Shown: in pieces, positions 49,933 to 62,755 of the stretch
Layout of the letters: every line of letters starts with the position of its first letter
Position numbering within the stretch: the first letter of the stretch is position 1
NCBI GenBank assembly: GCA_022818135.1
Contig: JAFMSR010000005.1
Coordinates: forward strand, 22,201,239 to 22,265,238
From: Saxidomus purpurata
Lineage: Eukaryota > Mollusca > Bivalvia > Venerida > Veneridae
DNA length: 64,000 bases
Reading direction: 5' to 3'
Translations under genes and position numbers: made by a program
The notes under the pieces: generated by a model
Database searches by the model: none
Told to the model about the DNA's origin: nothing
The model's input: only the letters and a program-made list of their open reading frames with translations

Positions 49933-50051
49933 AAAATGTAATTCTTACACAAAATGGTGTCAAACTAACACAAGACTAGCTACTAGAATGTGATGCATGA
50001 ATACTAACAAGCTGTTACAGTACTATTAGTGGTTGTCTTGCAGTACACACA

Positions 50052-50271
50052 TTCTGATAGTGTCTAATTAAAACCTTGCGCAATAATCAAGAGGTCCAGC
50101 ATCTTAAACCTTCCACCTCCTATATCAAACAACTTTTAAAGAAAAAAGTGAAACAAAACATTGCATAACAGACATAATTCCCAAAGTGAAGACCTTATTT
50201 TACCATCAAACCTTCTAGATAATAGCAGTGCATGAAAGAACAAGACTGTTACAATCCCCAGAGTATTGTTC
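50052..50271 (+). repeat. Left 220-bp direct repeat flanking the foldback
   Basis: It runs from TTCTGATAGTGTC to GAGTATTGTTCTG and matches 51578-51811 closely, with few substitutions and small indels (for example an extra ~14 bases after 'gacataatt' in the right copy). Landmarks are 'aatcaagaggtccagcatct' and 'agataatagcagtgcatgaa'. Confidence 0.9.
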
Positions 50272-50513
50272 TGGTAGACATAACTACGGTGGCACAGAGG
50301 TGACATCCGCAACATTTTATTTATATTGTGGCCACAAGTTAGTAAGTTGTGCCGCCCTCGTCACGCCACAAGTTGTAAGCTGTGCCTCAGTAGTTGTCCA
50401 CAAAATTAATGGAGTTGTGGCCTCAACTTATCAACTTGTGGCCTCACAACTTGCATCTCTGTCCACAACTTATGCTACTTGTCTACACTCTTTAAGTGGA
50501 GGCCACAATACTT
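50272..50513. repeat. Block of alternating CACAAGTTG/CAACTTGTG motifs
   Basis: GTGGCC, CACAAGTTGT and their complements recur at least ten times in both directions. Examples are GGCCACAAGTTAG, CCACAAGTTGTAAG, GTGGCCTCAACTTATC and TCCACAACTTATGC. The last copy merges into the left end of the foldback, and the same motif (GGCCACAAG) forms its right end. Confidence 0.7.
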
Positions 50514-51572
50514 CGGCCACAACTTATTATTGATAGCAGGGAACACGGGCCTTACTCATTCAGGCGGGGATGTTACTTCTACAAGCGGTGTTTTCGTGCT
50601 TAGGGCACAAGGCTGAGGGCTGAGTTCATGTTAATCGGGGTGTTATCCAAGATTGGTAGCACTATAAGTAGAACTGATTGAGTGCAGGGGACAGGGACGA
50701 GTAGTGAAGCGGGGATGATACTTAATCAACAATATCACCAGGGTTGCATTGATACTAGAGGGCACGGGACCTGACAGGAAAACTAGAACCGAAGACCCAA
50801 AAAAAGGCCCCGTTGTGACCCTAGTGAGGTTCTAACCCGAAACCTCCGGTATAAGCGGCGACATCTTTACCCATCAACACCACTGCGTTTGTTCGTTGTC
50901 CTGTGGTGATGTATGCATAGGTTAATTCAAGGACTTTGAGGAAACCATCTAGTTACCCGCATCCCGTCAAGTTAGCCCCCCCCGTGGCACCTAGTTACCC
51001 GCATCCCCGTGAAGTCAGCCCCGTAGCACCTAGTTACACCGCATCCCCCTATCAAGCCCCCCCCCACTAAGTTACCCCACAGCCCCGCCATGTTATCCCT
51101 ATACCACCAAGTCTCAACACGCCTCGTGGCATATGGTTTCCTCAAAGTACCGCTTGAATTAACCTATGCATACATCCCACGGACAAGAACAAACACAGTG
51201 GTGTTGATGGGTAAAGATGTTGCCCATACCGGGTCCTTTCACGGTTGTTAGAACCCCATGGGGTCACAACCGCACCGCCCGCCACCCCCTTCTCATATGT
51301 CATCAGTTCTATTTTCTCAGTCCCGTGCCCTCTAGTATCAATGCAACCCTGGTGATATTGTTGATATAAGTATCATCCCCCCCCCCATACTCTCTGCCCC
51401 CTGTCCCCCCTGCACTCAATACAGTTCTACTTATAGTGCTACCAATCTTTGATAACACCCTGATTAACATGAACTCAGCCCTCAGCCCTGGCCCTAAGCA
51501 TGAAAACGCCGTTTTAAGTAATCCGGCCTGAATAGTTAGCCCCGTGTGTCCCCCTATAATAATAGTTGGCCA
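50514..51572. mobile_element. 1.1-kb foldback with tRNA-like segments in both arms
   Basis: The left arm (about 50514-50965) and right arm (about 51125-51572) are inverted copies. Shared blocks include 'tatcaccagggttgcattga' with 'tcaatgcaaccctggtgata', 'actagagggcacgggac' with 'gtcccgtgccctctagt', and 'tgcataggttaattcaag' with 'cttgaattaacctatgca'. Each arm holds a tRNA-like SINE head (GGTGTTGATGGGTAAAGATG with a GGGTTAGAACC-like B box), pointing outward from the centre on opposite strands. The loop (50949-51115) is a C-rich tandem of about 40-base units beginning CTAGTTACCCGCATCCC. No protein is recognised. Confidence 0.85.
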
Positions 51573-51577
51573 CAAGT

Positions 51578-51811
51578 TCTGATAGTGTCCTCAATTAAAA
51601 GTCTTGCACAATAATCAAGAGGTCCAGCATCTTAAACCTTCCACCTCTTATATCAAACAACTTTTGAAGAAAAATGTGAAACAAAACATTGCATAACAGA
51701 CATAATTTTAGTTTAATTCCCACAGTCAAGACCTCATTTTACCATCAAACCTTCTAGATAATAGCAGTGCATGAAAGAACAAGACTGTTACAATCCCCAG
51801 AGTATTGTTCT
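51578..51811 (+). repeat. Right direct repeat flanking the foldback
   Basis: This is the second copy of 50052-50271. It starts immediately after the right end of the foldback. At its far end the wording is GTGCCACCGTA, the complement of TACGGTGGCAC found just past the left copy, so the sequences after the two copies are partly inverted with respect to each other. Confidence 0.9.
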
Positions 51812-53000
51812 GTGCCACCGTACATAACTGCCCTTTCTTCTCCTCCTCCTCAAAATATAACAGAGTCACATTGTGTACCAATAGTCATTAATTATTCAAT
51901 GGAAAACAGAAAACTGACTTCATAAGTTTCATAAATCTGATGACTGATGTTTATAGTTATTCATCTATTAACTGGAATCGAGTGACTCAATGTCAGATAC
52001 AGCTCCGTGCAGACAGCTTGTCTGCCGAAACCAATGTTTTCCAATCCTGACACTTTAATTATTGATCCTGGTGTGGAACTCACTATTCAAGTCTGGTTAC
52101 TGGCACATCATTGTTTACTAACAGAATTGAAGAAAAGTTCGTAGATATTTCAATATACAAAAGCAGTAGAACTAAAATCACTCTTTAATATAATTTCCAT
52201 GTAAGACTTGGATCATGTTTTATAGATTCAAGTATCTATACATATTTTTTCACCTAAAGGAGAAACAGCAGTCAAAGAATATTAAGCTCTTCAAAAAACC
52301 TTGATACATGAACAATAGCCTGCTTTTATCACTTTCAAACAGCATCAAAATAATGGAGGGGTAAGGTCTTAATTCCATTCACTTTATCATGTTTCATTAT
52401 TTTTTTCTGCATGTTTAGATTTATAGATTTATACATTTGAATTTGATTAATTTAAACATTACATGCTTTTCTGTAATTTCTACAAATCATTTAGGAATAA
52501 TATTCTATAGAGTATGCTAGTTTTCACAATGCTACATTAGTAAAAACGAATTGAAATACGCAATACAACAAACTGTAATTCATCACATGCTATTTCAGTT
52601 GAGAAACTAACAACAAGCACACAAGAATGGTGTTTTATAAATAACTATTGTTGTTGACATTGTTTGTTTTTTTCATTGTTAACATTTTTCTTGAAATGGA
52701 ATGAAAGAGAAACTTTGTAAATGAGCTTTTTTTTGTAAAAACTTCAAATTGCAACATTTGTCAAGAAAAGATCCAACAAAATCCTATTTGAAAACTTAAA
52801 AGCTTCAAAAATCATAACAGATTATTAACCTGTCAGTGTGCTTTCCAATGTGTACTGTTAAAAAAATATAGTGAACAGATGACCATGCAAATCCTGGCAG
52901 TATTTCTTTGAAATTTCAGTGACTTTGAAAAATAAAAACTATAACTGTTCAAAGTTAATGAATGAATGCTCTAAGAGTCAATGCAAGAACACTGCTGTCA
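51812..53000. other. Inferred NUDT intron 1, no gene seen
   Basis: AT-rich non-coding sequence. No exon, RNA gene or clear repeat was found. Confidence 0.35.
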
Positions 53001-53014
53001 GAACAAGCTTCAAT

Positions 53015-53045
53015 AAGATAAGATAAGATAAGTTAAGATAAGTTT
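53015..53045 (-). repeat. (GATAA)n run, possible LINE 3' tail
   Basis: Repeated AAGATAAGATAAG units run into TTTATTTCAGTAAAAAATGC. On the minus strand this reads as a tail ending in CTTATCTTATCTT, which resembles microsatellite-like 3' ends of CR1/L2-type retrotransposons. No reverse-transcriptase coding was recognised nearby. Confidence 0.4.
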
Positions 53046-53619
53046 ATTTCAGTAAAAAATGCACATATACCATGGCAATAACATGATGATGCATGGTTAC
53101 AAATAACAACAGCTGACATGCTATATAACATCGACATGCATATTTATGAGCCATGAAATGCACACCAATACCAAGGATAACACAAAAAAGGGGAATAGAT
53201 TCCTCTTATTTCCCTATTATTTTTGGGAGTCTCTTTGTTTTACAGCAACCTCCGTACCCACAATATACTGACTTTCAACATTCCTAGTTATTGAATTTGG
53301 ATACTGTGCTGGGATTTCCCTAACTCGCATTTCAATGTCCCCGACTCGTTTATGACTCACTCTCGTGATTTGTTGATTGGATTTGAATGTAATGGTTCTT
53401 TTTGACTCTAAACATCCTTGGTGTGGTAAGTGCAATCTTTCTTTCTTGTGGGCACTTGATTTAATCCAAATTCCCTAATTCTAAACCATTTGCAATCCTT
53501 TTATGTACTAGTAGACAAAATTAGATGTACTGTTACGCAAACAATTTCCTCAACAACGAAAAATACTAAAGTGTTTTCCAGACACTAAAAACTGTCTGGG
53601 ACTCCCAAAAATAATCCTG

Positions 53620-53950
53620 GACTTCTAAACAAGATGGCCAAGATGACCCTATATTGCTCACTCGACCTAGATTTCATCAACGCAATATTATACTGACCAA
53701 GTTTCCTGAAAATCCAATGAAAAATGCAACCTCTATTACATACACAAGGTTTTCCTATGTTTTGACCGGGTGACCTAGTTTTCGACCCCAGATGACCAAT
53801 ATTCGAACTCAACCTAGATTTCATCAAGGCAGTCATACTGACCATGAACATCCAGTGAAAAATGCAGCCTCTATTGCATACACAAGGTAAAGTGTGGACA
53901 GACAGACGATGGAGACCAGGGGATCACAACAGCTCACCTTTGAGCACTTT
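53620..53950 (-). repeat. Dispersed repeat fragment
   Basis: It begins 'aagatggccaagatgaccct' like the 36995 element and ends with a 'gacagacagacgatggag' stretch and AGCTCACC. It contains an internal near-duplication ('gatttcatcaacgcaat' and 'gatttcatcaaggcagt', each followed by 'ccaatgaaaaatgca'-like wording). Confidence 0.6.
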
Positions 53951-56388
53951 GAAAGGGGGAATAATATGGACGATTTACAGAAACAATGTCTTTAATATTA
54001 TCCTGCACTATGTAATACACCAATGACTGAACTTTCTACATTGCATCAGGGGTAAACTATCTGAAAATGAAAAACACTTTTGGTGTCAGTCTCTTTACAA
54101 TAGTAGTTACAAATTGGACCTTAAACACCCACTTTTGAAGCACATTATTCAACTTGACCTTCTTTATAAACTTTGAGCAACTTAAAGCACAAGTGAAACA
54201 AAGTGGAAATCAAATTAAACATTGTACAAAGTGACAAAGTACATTCAATAACTCAAAATGAAATTTTCTATTGTATAATAGCAGCTCTAAGTGAAAACCA
54301 ATTATCATAATATAAACCTGTTATTACATATTTACCTATTACTGAAAAGCACATGGTTTTATAAATAACACTTGGATATACCAGTAATTCTAGGATCCAA
54401 TCAAAGAAGAGATTATTTTTACATGACCCGACACAGAGGTCATATAAATTGGTAAGCCAATGAAATGAAAGAATATATTGACAAGTGAAGGTCACAGTAA
54501 ACTTGTACACAGACAATCACAAGTGAAGATATTGACAGGATCTTATCCTTGCAAGGTTAGCACATTAATGGAAATCTTTATCAGTCTGCATCAATGTTTG
54601 GATAGTGAAATGATTTGTCCAGGTCATGACAAATTACACCACAACAGTACAAATAACCTTACAGACAGGAGAATCTGTCCCAAAATCTACAAATCCAGTT
54701 GAGGCACCTAAGGGATATATAATAAAATATGCACTCTATACATACTAGAGGTGAATTCATTTAGATTTTGCCTTGTATGGTTATCTTTCTGTACAAGCAT
54801 GTTCTTAAAGGTCAAAATGCTATGCCAAAAAAATATAACATTATTTCATACCTACTTGTTTGGTTTTATCTTCAGTTAGCCTAACTCAATGTTTGCACCT
54901 GCAACAAATTTACGATTTCCTGAGTTACAATTTTTGTTAAAATAGACCGAAAAGTTGTCTGATGCACATAATGATATTGGTTGCCGTTTGCCGACATACC
55001 CTATAACAGACCAGTCTTAAAGTTGAATACTGATACTATTATAAATCAATAGTTTATGAGATAAGCTTTAAATTCTATCTTTTTTTATCTCATAAACTGT
55101 CTTTTTTTAATGTATACAAATATACATCAAAAGGGTCTGTTCATTGAGAATCAATTCAAACAGTATCCAATGGAACATAGTTGACAAGTTGCATCATTTT
55201 GCTAATGTGACTTTAGTATTTATTCCATTGGAAAATTTGTATTCATGATAATTTGAAGATTTACATTTTAGATTTAAATATATAGAGGCTATATCATGTA
55301 TATTATGAGAAAATTAATATAGTCTAATTCTTCTGAACAAAAAAAAATCTACAGATTAAATTTCTCAGTTCGTTGCACATTGCAGTAGAGGTGAAATTGA
55401 TGAATTTGAAGCACACACCACCATGCAGAGTATATATTTTAAAACGTTTTATTCATGAAAAGCACAAAGTTATTCAATTTCAATAAAAAATAAAGTAAAC
55501 CTAATATTGACATTCATTTTAACACAATTTTTGAAATATCTATCTGCTGACATACTCAAGTTAATTACATTTGTATGGTAATTATGCCAACAATATGCAG
55601 ACGCAGGTTCAGTATTGTCTTGTTTAGCAAATGAAATACATTAAGCATTATGCTATTATAAATAGTGTAGTTTTATGTTCATGGATATCATCATAAAAAA
55701 CCGATTGACCTTACATTCATATCAGCTAAATTAGAACCATTTATCGGAGAAAACACACAGCAACCTAATTATAATTATGCTTGTATGACCGACTTTTATA
55801 AAAACACTAGATGCGCTTAACACTAAACTAGAGCAAATTAAATAACACTTTTAACATGAAGAATCTTATAAACACCTGCAGGGTTGACTTGTTTTGTCTT
55901 CACTTCACTAAAGATAAGCCACTAAACGCTTACACTTGATTTTTCCCCTATACTGCAGAAGTCTGCAACTGTCATGAATATTTGATAGTGTACATTAACA
56001 GACTGCCTGCTGTTGACACATAGTTCCTAGATTAACTGATTTCTGCTTGTAATTAGGTTCTTAATATGCAGGACCTCGATCTCTACAGTATGCTGTACTA
56101 TGCCACTATTATTCCTGACAGTACCTTATATTTCAAGTTTTGAAACATAACAATTTAGCATTTTGTAACAAAATTAACTGTGTTCTTCTTTCCTTCAGGT
56201 ACAGACCAATTGTCTCGTTACCAAAGTCTATACTTTGAGATGTCTTCTACGGAAACTACAATAAGTTTTGTCTTTTACTGTGACAACATTACCAGACTTT
56301 CTCCAAGACTCTATGGAAGTCACTAAGTCATCTACAGACTGATGTAACAGGTGCTCCAAAGGTTCCATTCATCTCAACTATTGTCTCC
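53951..56388. other. Inferred NUDT intron 1, one hairpin
   Basis: No gene is supported. AGTTTATGAGATAA (55051-55064) and TTATCTCATAAACT (55085-55098) are perfect inverted repeats with a 20-base loop. Confidence 0.4.
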
Positions 56389-56476
56389 CAGCACCGTAGA
56401 TCATTTCTCTGAGTACTGGAGTGTCATTTCTCTCAGCACCGTAGATCATTTCTCTGAGTACCAAAGTGTCATTTTT
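56389..56476 (+). repeat. Two-copy 45-bp tandem duplication
   Basis: CAGCACCGTAGATCATTTCT...GAGTAC...GTGTCATTT occurs at 56389 and again at 56434 with only a few changes in the spacer. It lies in intron sequence. Confidence 0.85.
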
Positions 56477-56959
56477 GTGGTAAAGTTCATTTGTCAAAAT
56501 CAAGCTTCAGTATATCTTGTACAATTTAACAATTCTTATTCCTCATCAGAATAAGACAATTTTTATTTTATTTCATTTTTGAACAAAAACAGTTCAATAC
56601 CATTCATTTCTGATGACCTGAAATTGATAATAACTGTTAATTTATATAATGTACATCAAGTTATTAATTGTCTTTGAAAGCTTACAAATCAGTGAGACGA
56701 ACCGGTAACAACATCAGTTTCAAGCAGTTTAAAAAACTTAAATACACAAGTTTCATTGCCATTTGCCAAACAATTAAACAATAAAAAACAGAATAAGATA
56801 CTACAGCTTCTTGGCACCAACTTCAAATACGTACCTTGAAATATTTCAATATAACATCTGCAACAAGTTGCAATTCATTTATTTTCATCAATATAAATGA
56901 TAAGCACTGAAGTGTTTACTTGGTGCAAATGGAGTCAATTATCTAATTCTTATATGTCA

Positions 56960-57535
56960 GTATCTCATGCTACCTGGGCTTCACATTGTGCTATCCAATA
57001 TCTCGTGCTACCTGGGCTTCACATGGTGCTATGCAATATCTCGTGCTACCTGGGCTTCACATGGTGCCACCCAGTATCTCGTGCTACCTGGGCTTCACAT
57101 GGTGCTATCCATTATCTCATCCAATATCTCATGCTACCTGGGCTTCACGCAGTGCCATTTCGTGCTACCTGGGCTTCACATGGTGCTACCCAGTATCTCG
57201 TGCTACCTGGGCTTCCCATGGTGCTACCCAGTATCTCATGCTACCTGGGCTTCCCATGGTGCTATCCATTATCTCATGCTACCTGGGCTTTACATGGTGC
57301 CACCCATTATCTCGTGCTACCTGGGCTTCCCATGGTGCACAATCGTGCACCTGGGCTCCCAGGTGCCCCCACGTGCACCGGCATCCATATCTCGTGCTAC
57401 CTGGGCTTCACATGGTGCTATCCAGTATCTCGTGCTACCTGGGCTTCCCATGGTGCTATCCAGTATCTCGTGCTACCTGGGCTTCCCATGGTGCTATCCA
57501 ATATCTCGTGCTACCTGGGCTTTACATGGTGCCAC
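56960..57535 (+). repeat. 38-bp tandem array open in all three forward frames
   Basis: About 15 units, order TATCTCGTGCTACCTGGG, CTTCACATGGTGCTATCCA. Variants are CTTCCCATGG and TTTACATGG. Near 57115-57170 and 57330-57390 the array is interrupted by partial or diverged units. Because 38 is not a multiple of three, the reading frame rotates between units, yet all three plus frames remain open for 189-216 codons because the unit has no stop in any frame. GC-rich relative to its surroundings. Confidence 0.93.
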
Positions 57536-60435
57536 CGCCGCAAGTAATAAACTAATTTATCACTTATCAGCAGAGGGGCGGCAAAAGTACAATCAGATAT
57601 AAGTACCACAGGATGACAGCTTTCTTGATGTAGGCATACCAAATGGGCAGACTTTCTAAATCAACATATACACTTGCACACCAGTTTTAATTAGTGATAG
57701 AAATCGGTTGAATTTTTCACAATGTTATCGGTACACTTGGTCTAATGATAACATCCAATTAATCATCCTTAAAGTAACATTCAATCAAGGCGCTACAATC
57801 TACACCGTCACATGAATGAGTTTCTGCCACAGTTATGGCAGGTTAACCCTTTATGATGCTGGAACGTAAATAGGAATGCTACATGTCACCAATGGAGGCA
57901 TTGGGCCTTATATGAGATTTTAAAAGGAAATTCAAAGGTTTGCTTATAGAAACCTGTAAAAAGAGACCCCAAGGCCTGAGGTCTGTTTTCAACATTTGGC
58001 CTTCTGGTAGGGCCAGAAACTGGTAGAAGACTAGAAGATGTATTTGAAATAATTGCAACCAGAACTGATGGCGAGCTGCGCTTTTAGACTAAGCGATAAA
58101 GACCACCGCTATGATCCGGATGAAAATAGTGTGACAAGGCGCTCTATGTACGTGCGAGTTAGTTTAAGCCCCGTCTCCAAATCAAGATTTTTTTTTTTTT
58201 GTTTGTTAAACACAAAAATAATCAGTGAATCATTTTATTTAAACTTGTTTCCTTCAATCACGTGAGTCTATTATCTCCCTTGGGTAGGGATAAAGACTAC
58301 CCCCCCCCCTTTAACTAACCCCCGCCAGCGGCAATCGGAACATCACTAGTTTTAATGATGTACATGAGCATTTCTTTATGACACTGTCTAAATAACAACT
58401 ACATCCTAGGAAATCTCAAGAATACATTGAGTTACCAATCCCATAGTCTAGTACACCAAACCCTGGAGCTTTCATATTAATTAAGGACAACCAAGAATAA
58501 TCAAATTCAATGTTATAATTGCTCTGTAGGGAAAATAAAATTTCCACCTCCTTATTATAAATAAGTCTGCATCCGAGAAACAACTGTGTAGACTCATTAT
58601 AATCTCTTTAACTAAATACAAAATTAATGTACCTGTAAAACTGTTTTTGTTCTTTTGTGAGAATAGAAGACTAGAATTTAACAAGAAAAGCTGCAATTGA
58701 TACTATGAAACTATGTTTAAAAGTTTTGACCAGTCAAAACTATATTTCCTTGTGATTGGATAAACACTAGATGCTCAAGACGTTCAAGGAGCGTGGATAC
58801 TGTCAATTGAATATGGTCAAAATTTTATAATTCAAGGGCCTTAACCTTGAAAAGACTGGCTTAATCATCAGGCTGGTTATCAAACTTTGCTGAGATACCG
58901 TGCCTATTCATTTTTATTTTTAACAAGACATATTTGTGAATTTTCTTCATATCACTTCTAATTTTTTTAGTAACAACACTGATATTAACATATAAATCAC
59001 TTTGATTTTTGTAGACTTTATTTGTAATAAAATTATTGTTACATTTCCTGTAACGCAATTGCTTTATATTTCCACTGAAACATAACTAATGTCACCCAGG
59101 GGACAAGCATTGTTTTCAAAATGTTGGATGTAACTTCATGTAACACTGTTAGACTACAACAATACACTCAAGCTACTTCCCTGACAGCTATGTGGCATTA
59201 GATTCGACAGTGGGTCCAAGATAAGCTTTGTATTTATAAAGAAGAAGATTGTTTGGTCTTTCTGTACCGAGATACCTTTGACAAACTGTACATCTGTCAC
59301 AGGAAGTGTGTTCAAACTGGTTGGGATTGAGTGGAGAAAGTTTGACTGGTGACGATTACTGGACGTCATTTTTGTGTTTTTTCTTGGTGGAATGTACGCC
59401 CGACAGTCTGTGGTAAATTTATATTTTTATGAATTTGTCCAAGTGATAATGAAAGTCCACAAATTTTGGGAACACCCCAGACAGGGGCCAATCTTACTAC
59501 ATGTACCATGAACTTACAAGCAAATAAATTACTAAAAAGTTTAGTTTACTTTTCAACACCTTTTGACACTTTCAAATCAAATCTAATTTGTTTCAGTATA
59601 TTGACTTACACCCTACACTGTGGGTACAGCCTTATCTATTTTGGTAGTAGTAATAGATTAATTTATCTCGGATTTACCATGTTATATTAGCAATTTAGCA
59701 TAATTACTTACTGTTCAAATAGCGTACAGACCATTTTTGTAAGCTATAGAAATAATAAGTTTTGCCATTTTGGGGCAATGTAAATGCCCACAAACTGCAA
59801 TTTAATGCAATGTCCCTGGGGTTCGTTCAAAAAGGGGGTATATGGTATGTAGAAAAGCATAAATAAACTGACTTTTCTAAGCAGTTCCTAAAAAAGTTCA
59901 AGAAATTACCTTTCAAACTCAAAGATAGGAACTTAGGAAACCATGTAGACATGTGCATTTTTACTTACCACTAAATGCTGACTGGTAACAGTCAAGTAAC
60001 AGACAAAACATGATCATTTATACACATTAACATAACACTGTTTTTTAAACATCACTATTGTCAGCATTTATTCAGCATTCAAATTTAATTACCAAACCAT
60101 CATGCAATTTTGTCCCGATATATGCCAAAGAAAGTGCCAACACTTATAGAGGTCTAAAACAATAACTGCTGTGAAATCCTGCTCAAGATTTTGAATTCTT
60201 TCACATGAAATTCTGATAAATGATACCACTGATATCTTTCACAAGTGAAATCTGCTGAATTTCAGGAATTTAGAAAGTACAAATTAGCCAAAGAAATATC
60301 AAGCAGACTTCCTAATCATGAAGAGGGAAACAATATCGACTATCTACTTACTGGAATAAAAAATCAAATTTATGATTATTTAACTACTGAGTTCCAAAGG
60401 ATCAAAAGCAATTAACAAAAACCCGACATTTATTA
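57536..60435. other. Inferred NUDT intron 1, no gene seen
   Basis: The frames at 58053-58265, 58481-58696, 59154-59369 and 59466-59690 are short and unrecognised. A C-run lies at 58301-58309. Nothing else is supported. Confidence 0.35.
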
Positions 60436-60439
60436 GAAA

Positions 60440-61385
60440 CAAGAACACCATAATGGTCCTATATTGTTCACCTAAGTACATTGAAGTATTGCTCTCAACT
60501 TACAATCTCCATGCAAAAATATCCTTACGTTTCAAATTCCATTGCTGTAGCTTCAAAAACAAGAGAGTAGGTCAAGGCCAGCCAATGTTAAAGCTGAAAT
60601 CTACAGGAAAAAAAACTGTATAAATGGTTCAAATTTCATTGATGTAGCTTCAAAAATGGAAAGAGTAGGTCAACGTAAGCCAAACTTCATTTTAAATGTC
60701 CTGGATGAAGATCATATACCTATATAATGGTTCTCCAATTATTGAACATAATAGATCTGACCTTGACCCTTGACCAAATGACCTAAATGTCAACAGAGGT
60801 CACCTACTGGTTGAGATCTTATGACATCATAGGTTTCTATACCAAATGGTTTTGGACAAAAATATTTTTAAGGTTTCTAATAATTATGTAATGTGTAATA
60901 ATATAATTATGTAACCCCTTGGGCTAAAAGCTATTTACCGACATAATAATGTTTAATAACAACAATATTTGACAAAACATTTATCCTGAACAGTGAAAGT
61001 ACTGCTGTGACTTGCAGTGTCTATGTTAGACTTGTAAGAAGATTTTTGCATAATTTGAACAAACTTGGTGGAGGACCACTAGATTAAATTGTATATATAC
61101 CTAGTATCAAATCTCTGGTCTTTGCTGTTTTGGAGAAGGTTTTCAAAGATTTTTCTATTTTTAGCTCTGGCAGTCATGTTGTTAAGTCTACCAGAACCAT
61201 TTGAACATAATTAAGAGTGCTTAATGCCAAAATGCTTCTGGCCAAATTTCGTAAAGTTCCATTAGGTTGTTTACGAGATGTCATTTTAAGAAATTGTTGA
61301 TGGACAGACACATGAATAGATAGACCCTCACAGTTACAAGTGATTACAAAAGCTCACTCTGAGCACTTTATGCTAAAGTGAGTTA
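60440..61385 (-). repeat. Dispersed repeat relative
   Basis: It starts 'aagaacaccataatggtcct' and 'atattgttcacct', the same kind of edge as 36995 and 53620, and ends 'agctcactctgagcacttta' after a 'gatggacagacacatgaata' stretch. Inside, 'gatgtagcttcaaaaa...agagtaggtcaa' occurs twice (about 60547 and 60648). Diverged and non-coding. Confidence 0.6.
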
Positions 61386-62624
61386 CTGCTAATTTGTTAC
61401 CTTTTTGGCAACATATACAGAACAATTTTACAGTTGCAATGGAAATTTCACTGTTACAACTGCATTATGTTACTTGTAGTTACATCATAATATATACCTA
61501 GTCTTTGCTGTAGTTATAGTAAAATGTTAATTTACAGTTACATGTGTGTTGTTATAGCTGATGGAATAGTGCTGCTTTTGACACAAATGGTACCCCATTT
61601 TGCGCCTTACAGACAAGAAACCAGTAAATATTCTGTATCAGCAACAAAATGATGAATCAAGAAGAACACTATGCACCTTGTTTCTATTTTTCCATACATC
61701 AAAATGTAAAAAAAATGCAATAATTCTGTTTACAGTGGAACTGCTGCCTTGATATTTCCCTTAGACAATCAATTCCAGATGTTGACGAATTTCAGGAAAT
61801 ATTAGCGACAAAACTGACAGGTATATATGCACAAAGCCTTGATCTGTGATCAATTTAGTAAGTCATCTATCCATCATTGTTTCACAACAGAAAATGTTTC
61901 AATCGTTTCATTTAATACCTTAACTTCATCAAAAGTGTATTAAGGGTTTAGGAATCATAAATGACATTTAACAAAACTGTAACTGAATCAACGAAACTGC
62001 TGCATCCTAAACTCAGACAGAAACGTCTTTGTATATCAATATAAGCTCAGCCAATGAGAATGACTGCCATCATTTACTGTTTACAGGACTTAGGGAAATT
62101 CGCTGAAAGTAGAACTGTCGCAGATACAACAATGAAAGTTTTAGAGACTATTTTCAGTTTGCATTTTGTCCCAGAAAACGACATTAAATAGATGACTGTA
62201 TGGCTAAGAAAATGTAGGATTGGGCTGAAGGTGACATGCTGAAGGAAAGGGAAGAAAAATATTTTATTTTCAAAATTAGCTAATGTATTTCATTTTCAAG
62301 AAAATATATCTGATTAACAGTGTTGAGCCCAAGACATTTTAGTATATAAACATTGTTCCTGAGAAAGTAAATAACGGAGACTCAGCTGAATATGCAGTCT
62401 ACCTTTAGATCAGCAGCTAAATCATTTATCAATGAAGCAATAACTTAATAAAGAGGGTAGTATACAAATTCCATTCGTAACATTTGATTGGTGCAAAAAG
62501 TAGGTAACAATCCAGCTTACGTTAATAAATGTTTTAAGTCATATTCCCCATTTTTTGGTCAAAATGCGAGATGAAACTGACATAGAAAATATTACATATT
62601 TCCTTGTCTAACCTTGTTCATGAA

Positions 62625-62755
62625 ATGAGCTGCTATTCCCCATTTAGAGTCAGGTCTGTGTGGGGATTCAAACCTATGACCCTCAATCAGTGGAATTATT
62701 TAGTGATTATAGATCACCAACCATATCCGTTCAACCATAGATGTGATAAGAAAGA
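62625..62755 (-). repeat. tRNA-like SINE head
   Basis: On the minus strand, ATGGTTGAACGGATATGG (A-box-like) is followed after an expanded spacer by ATAGGTTTGAATCCCCAC (B-box-like). The spacer is too long and the arms too poor for a working tRNA, so a SINE remnant is more likely. Confidence 0.45.

Noticed and set aside
51309..51575. 88-codon minus-strand frame, Gly-rich
   Set aside because: It lies wholly in the right arm of the foldback and has no counterpart kept open in the left arm.
56847..56873. Possible minus-strand mini-exon (TTGTTGCAG ... TTCAAG|GTACGT)
   Set aside because: Good-looking acceptor and donor, but only about 24 bases long and not matching the missing NUDT N-terminus.
56897..57602. 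Three overlapping frames of 189-216 codons
   Set aside because: All three forward frames are open over the 38-bp array, so none shows selection for a particular protein.
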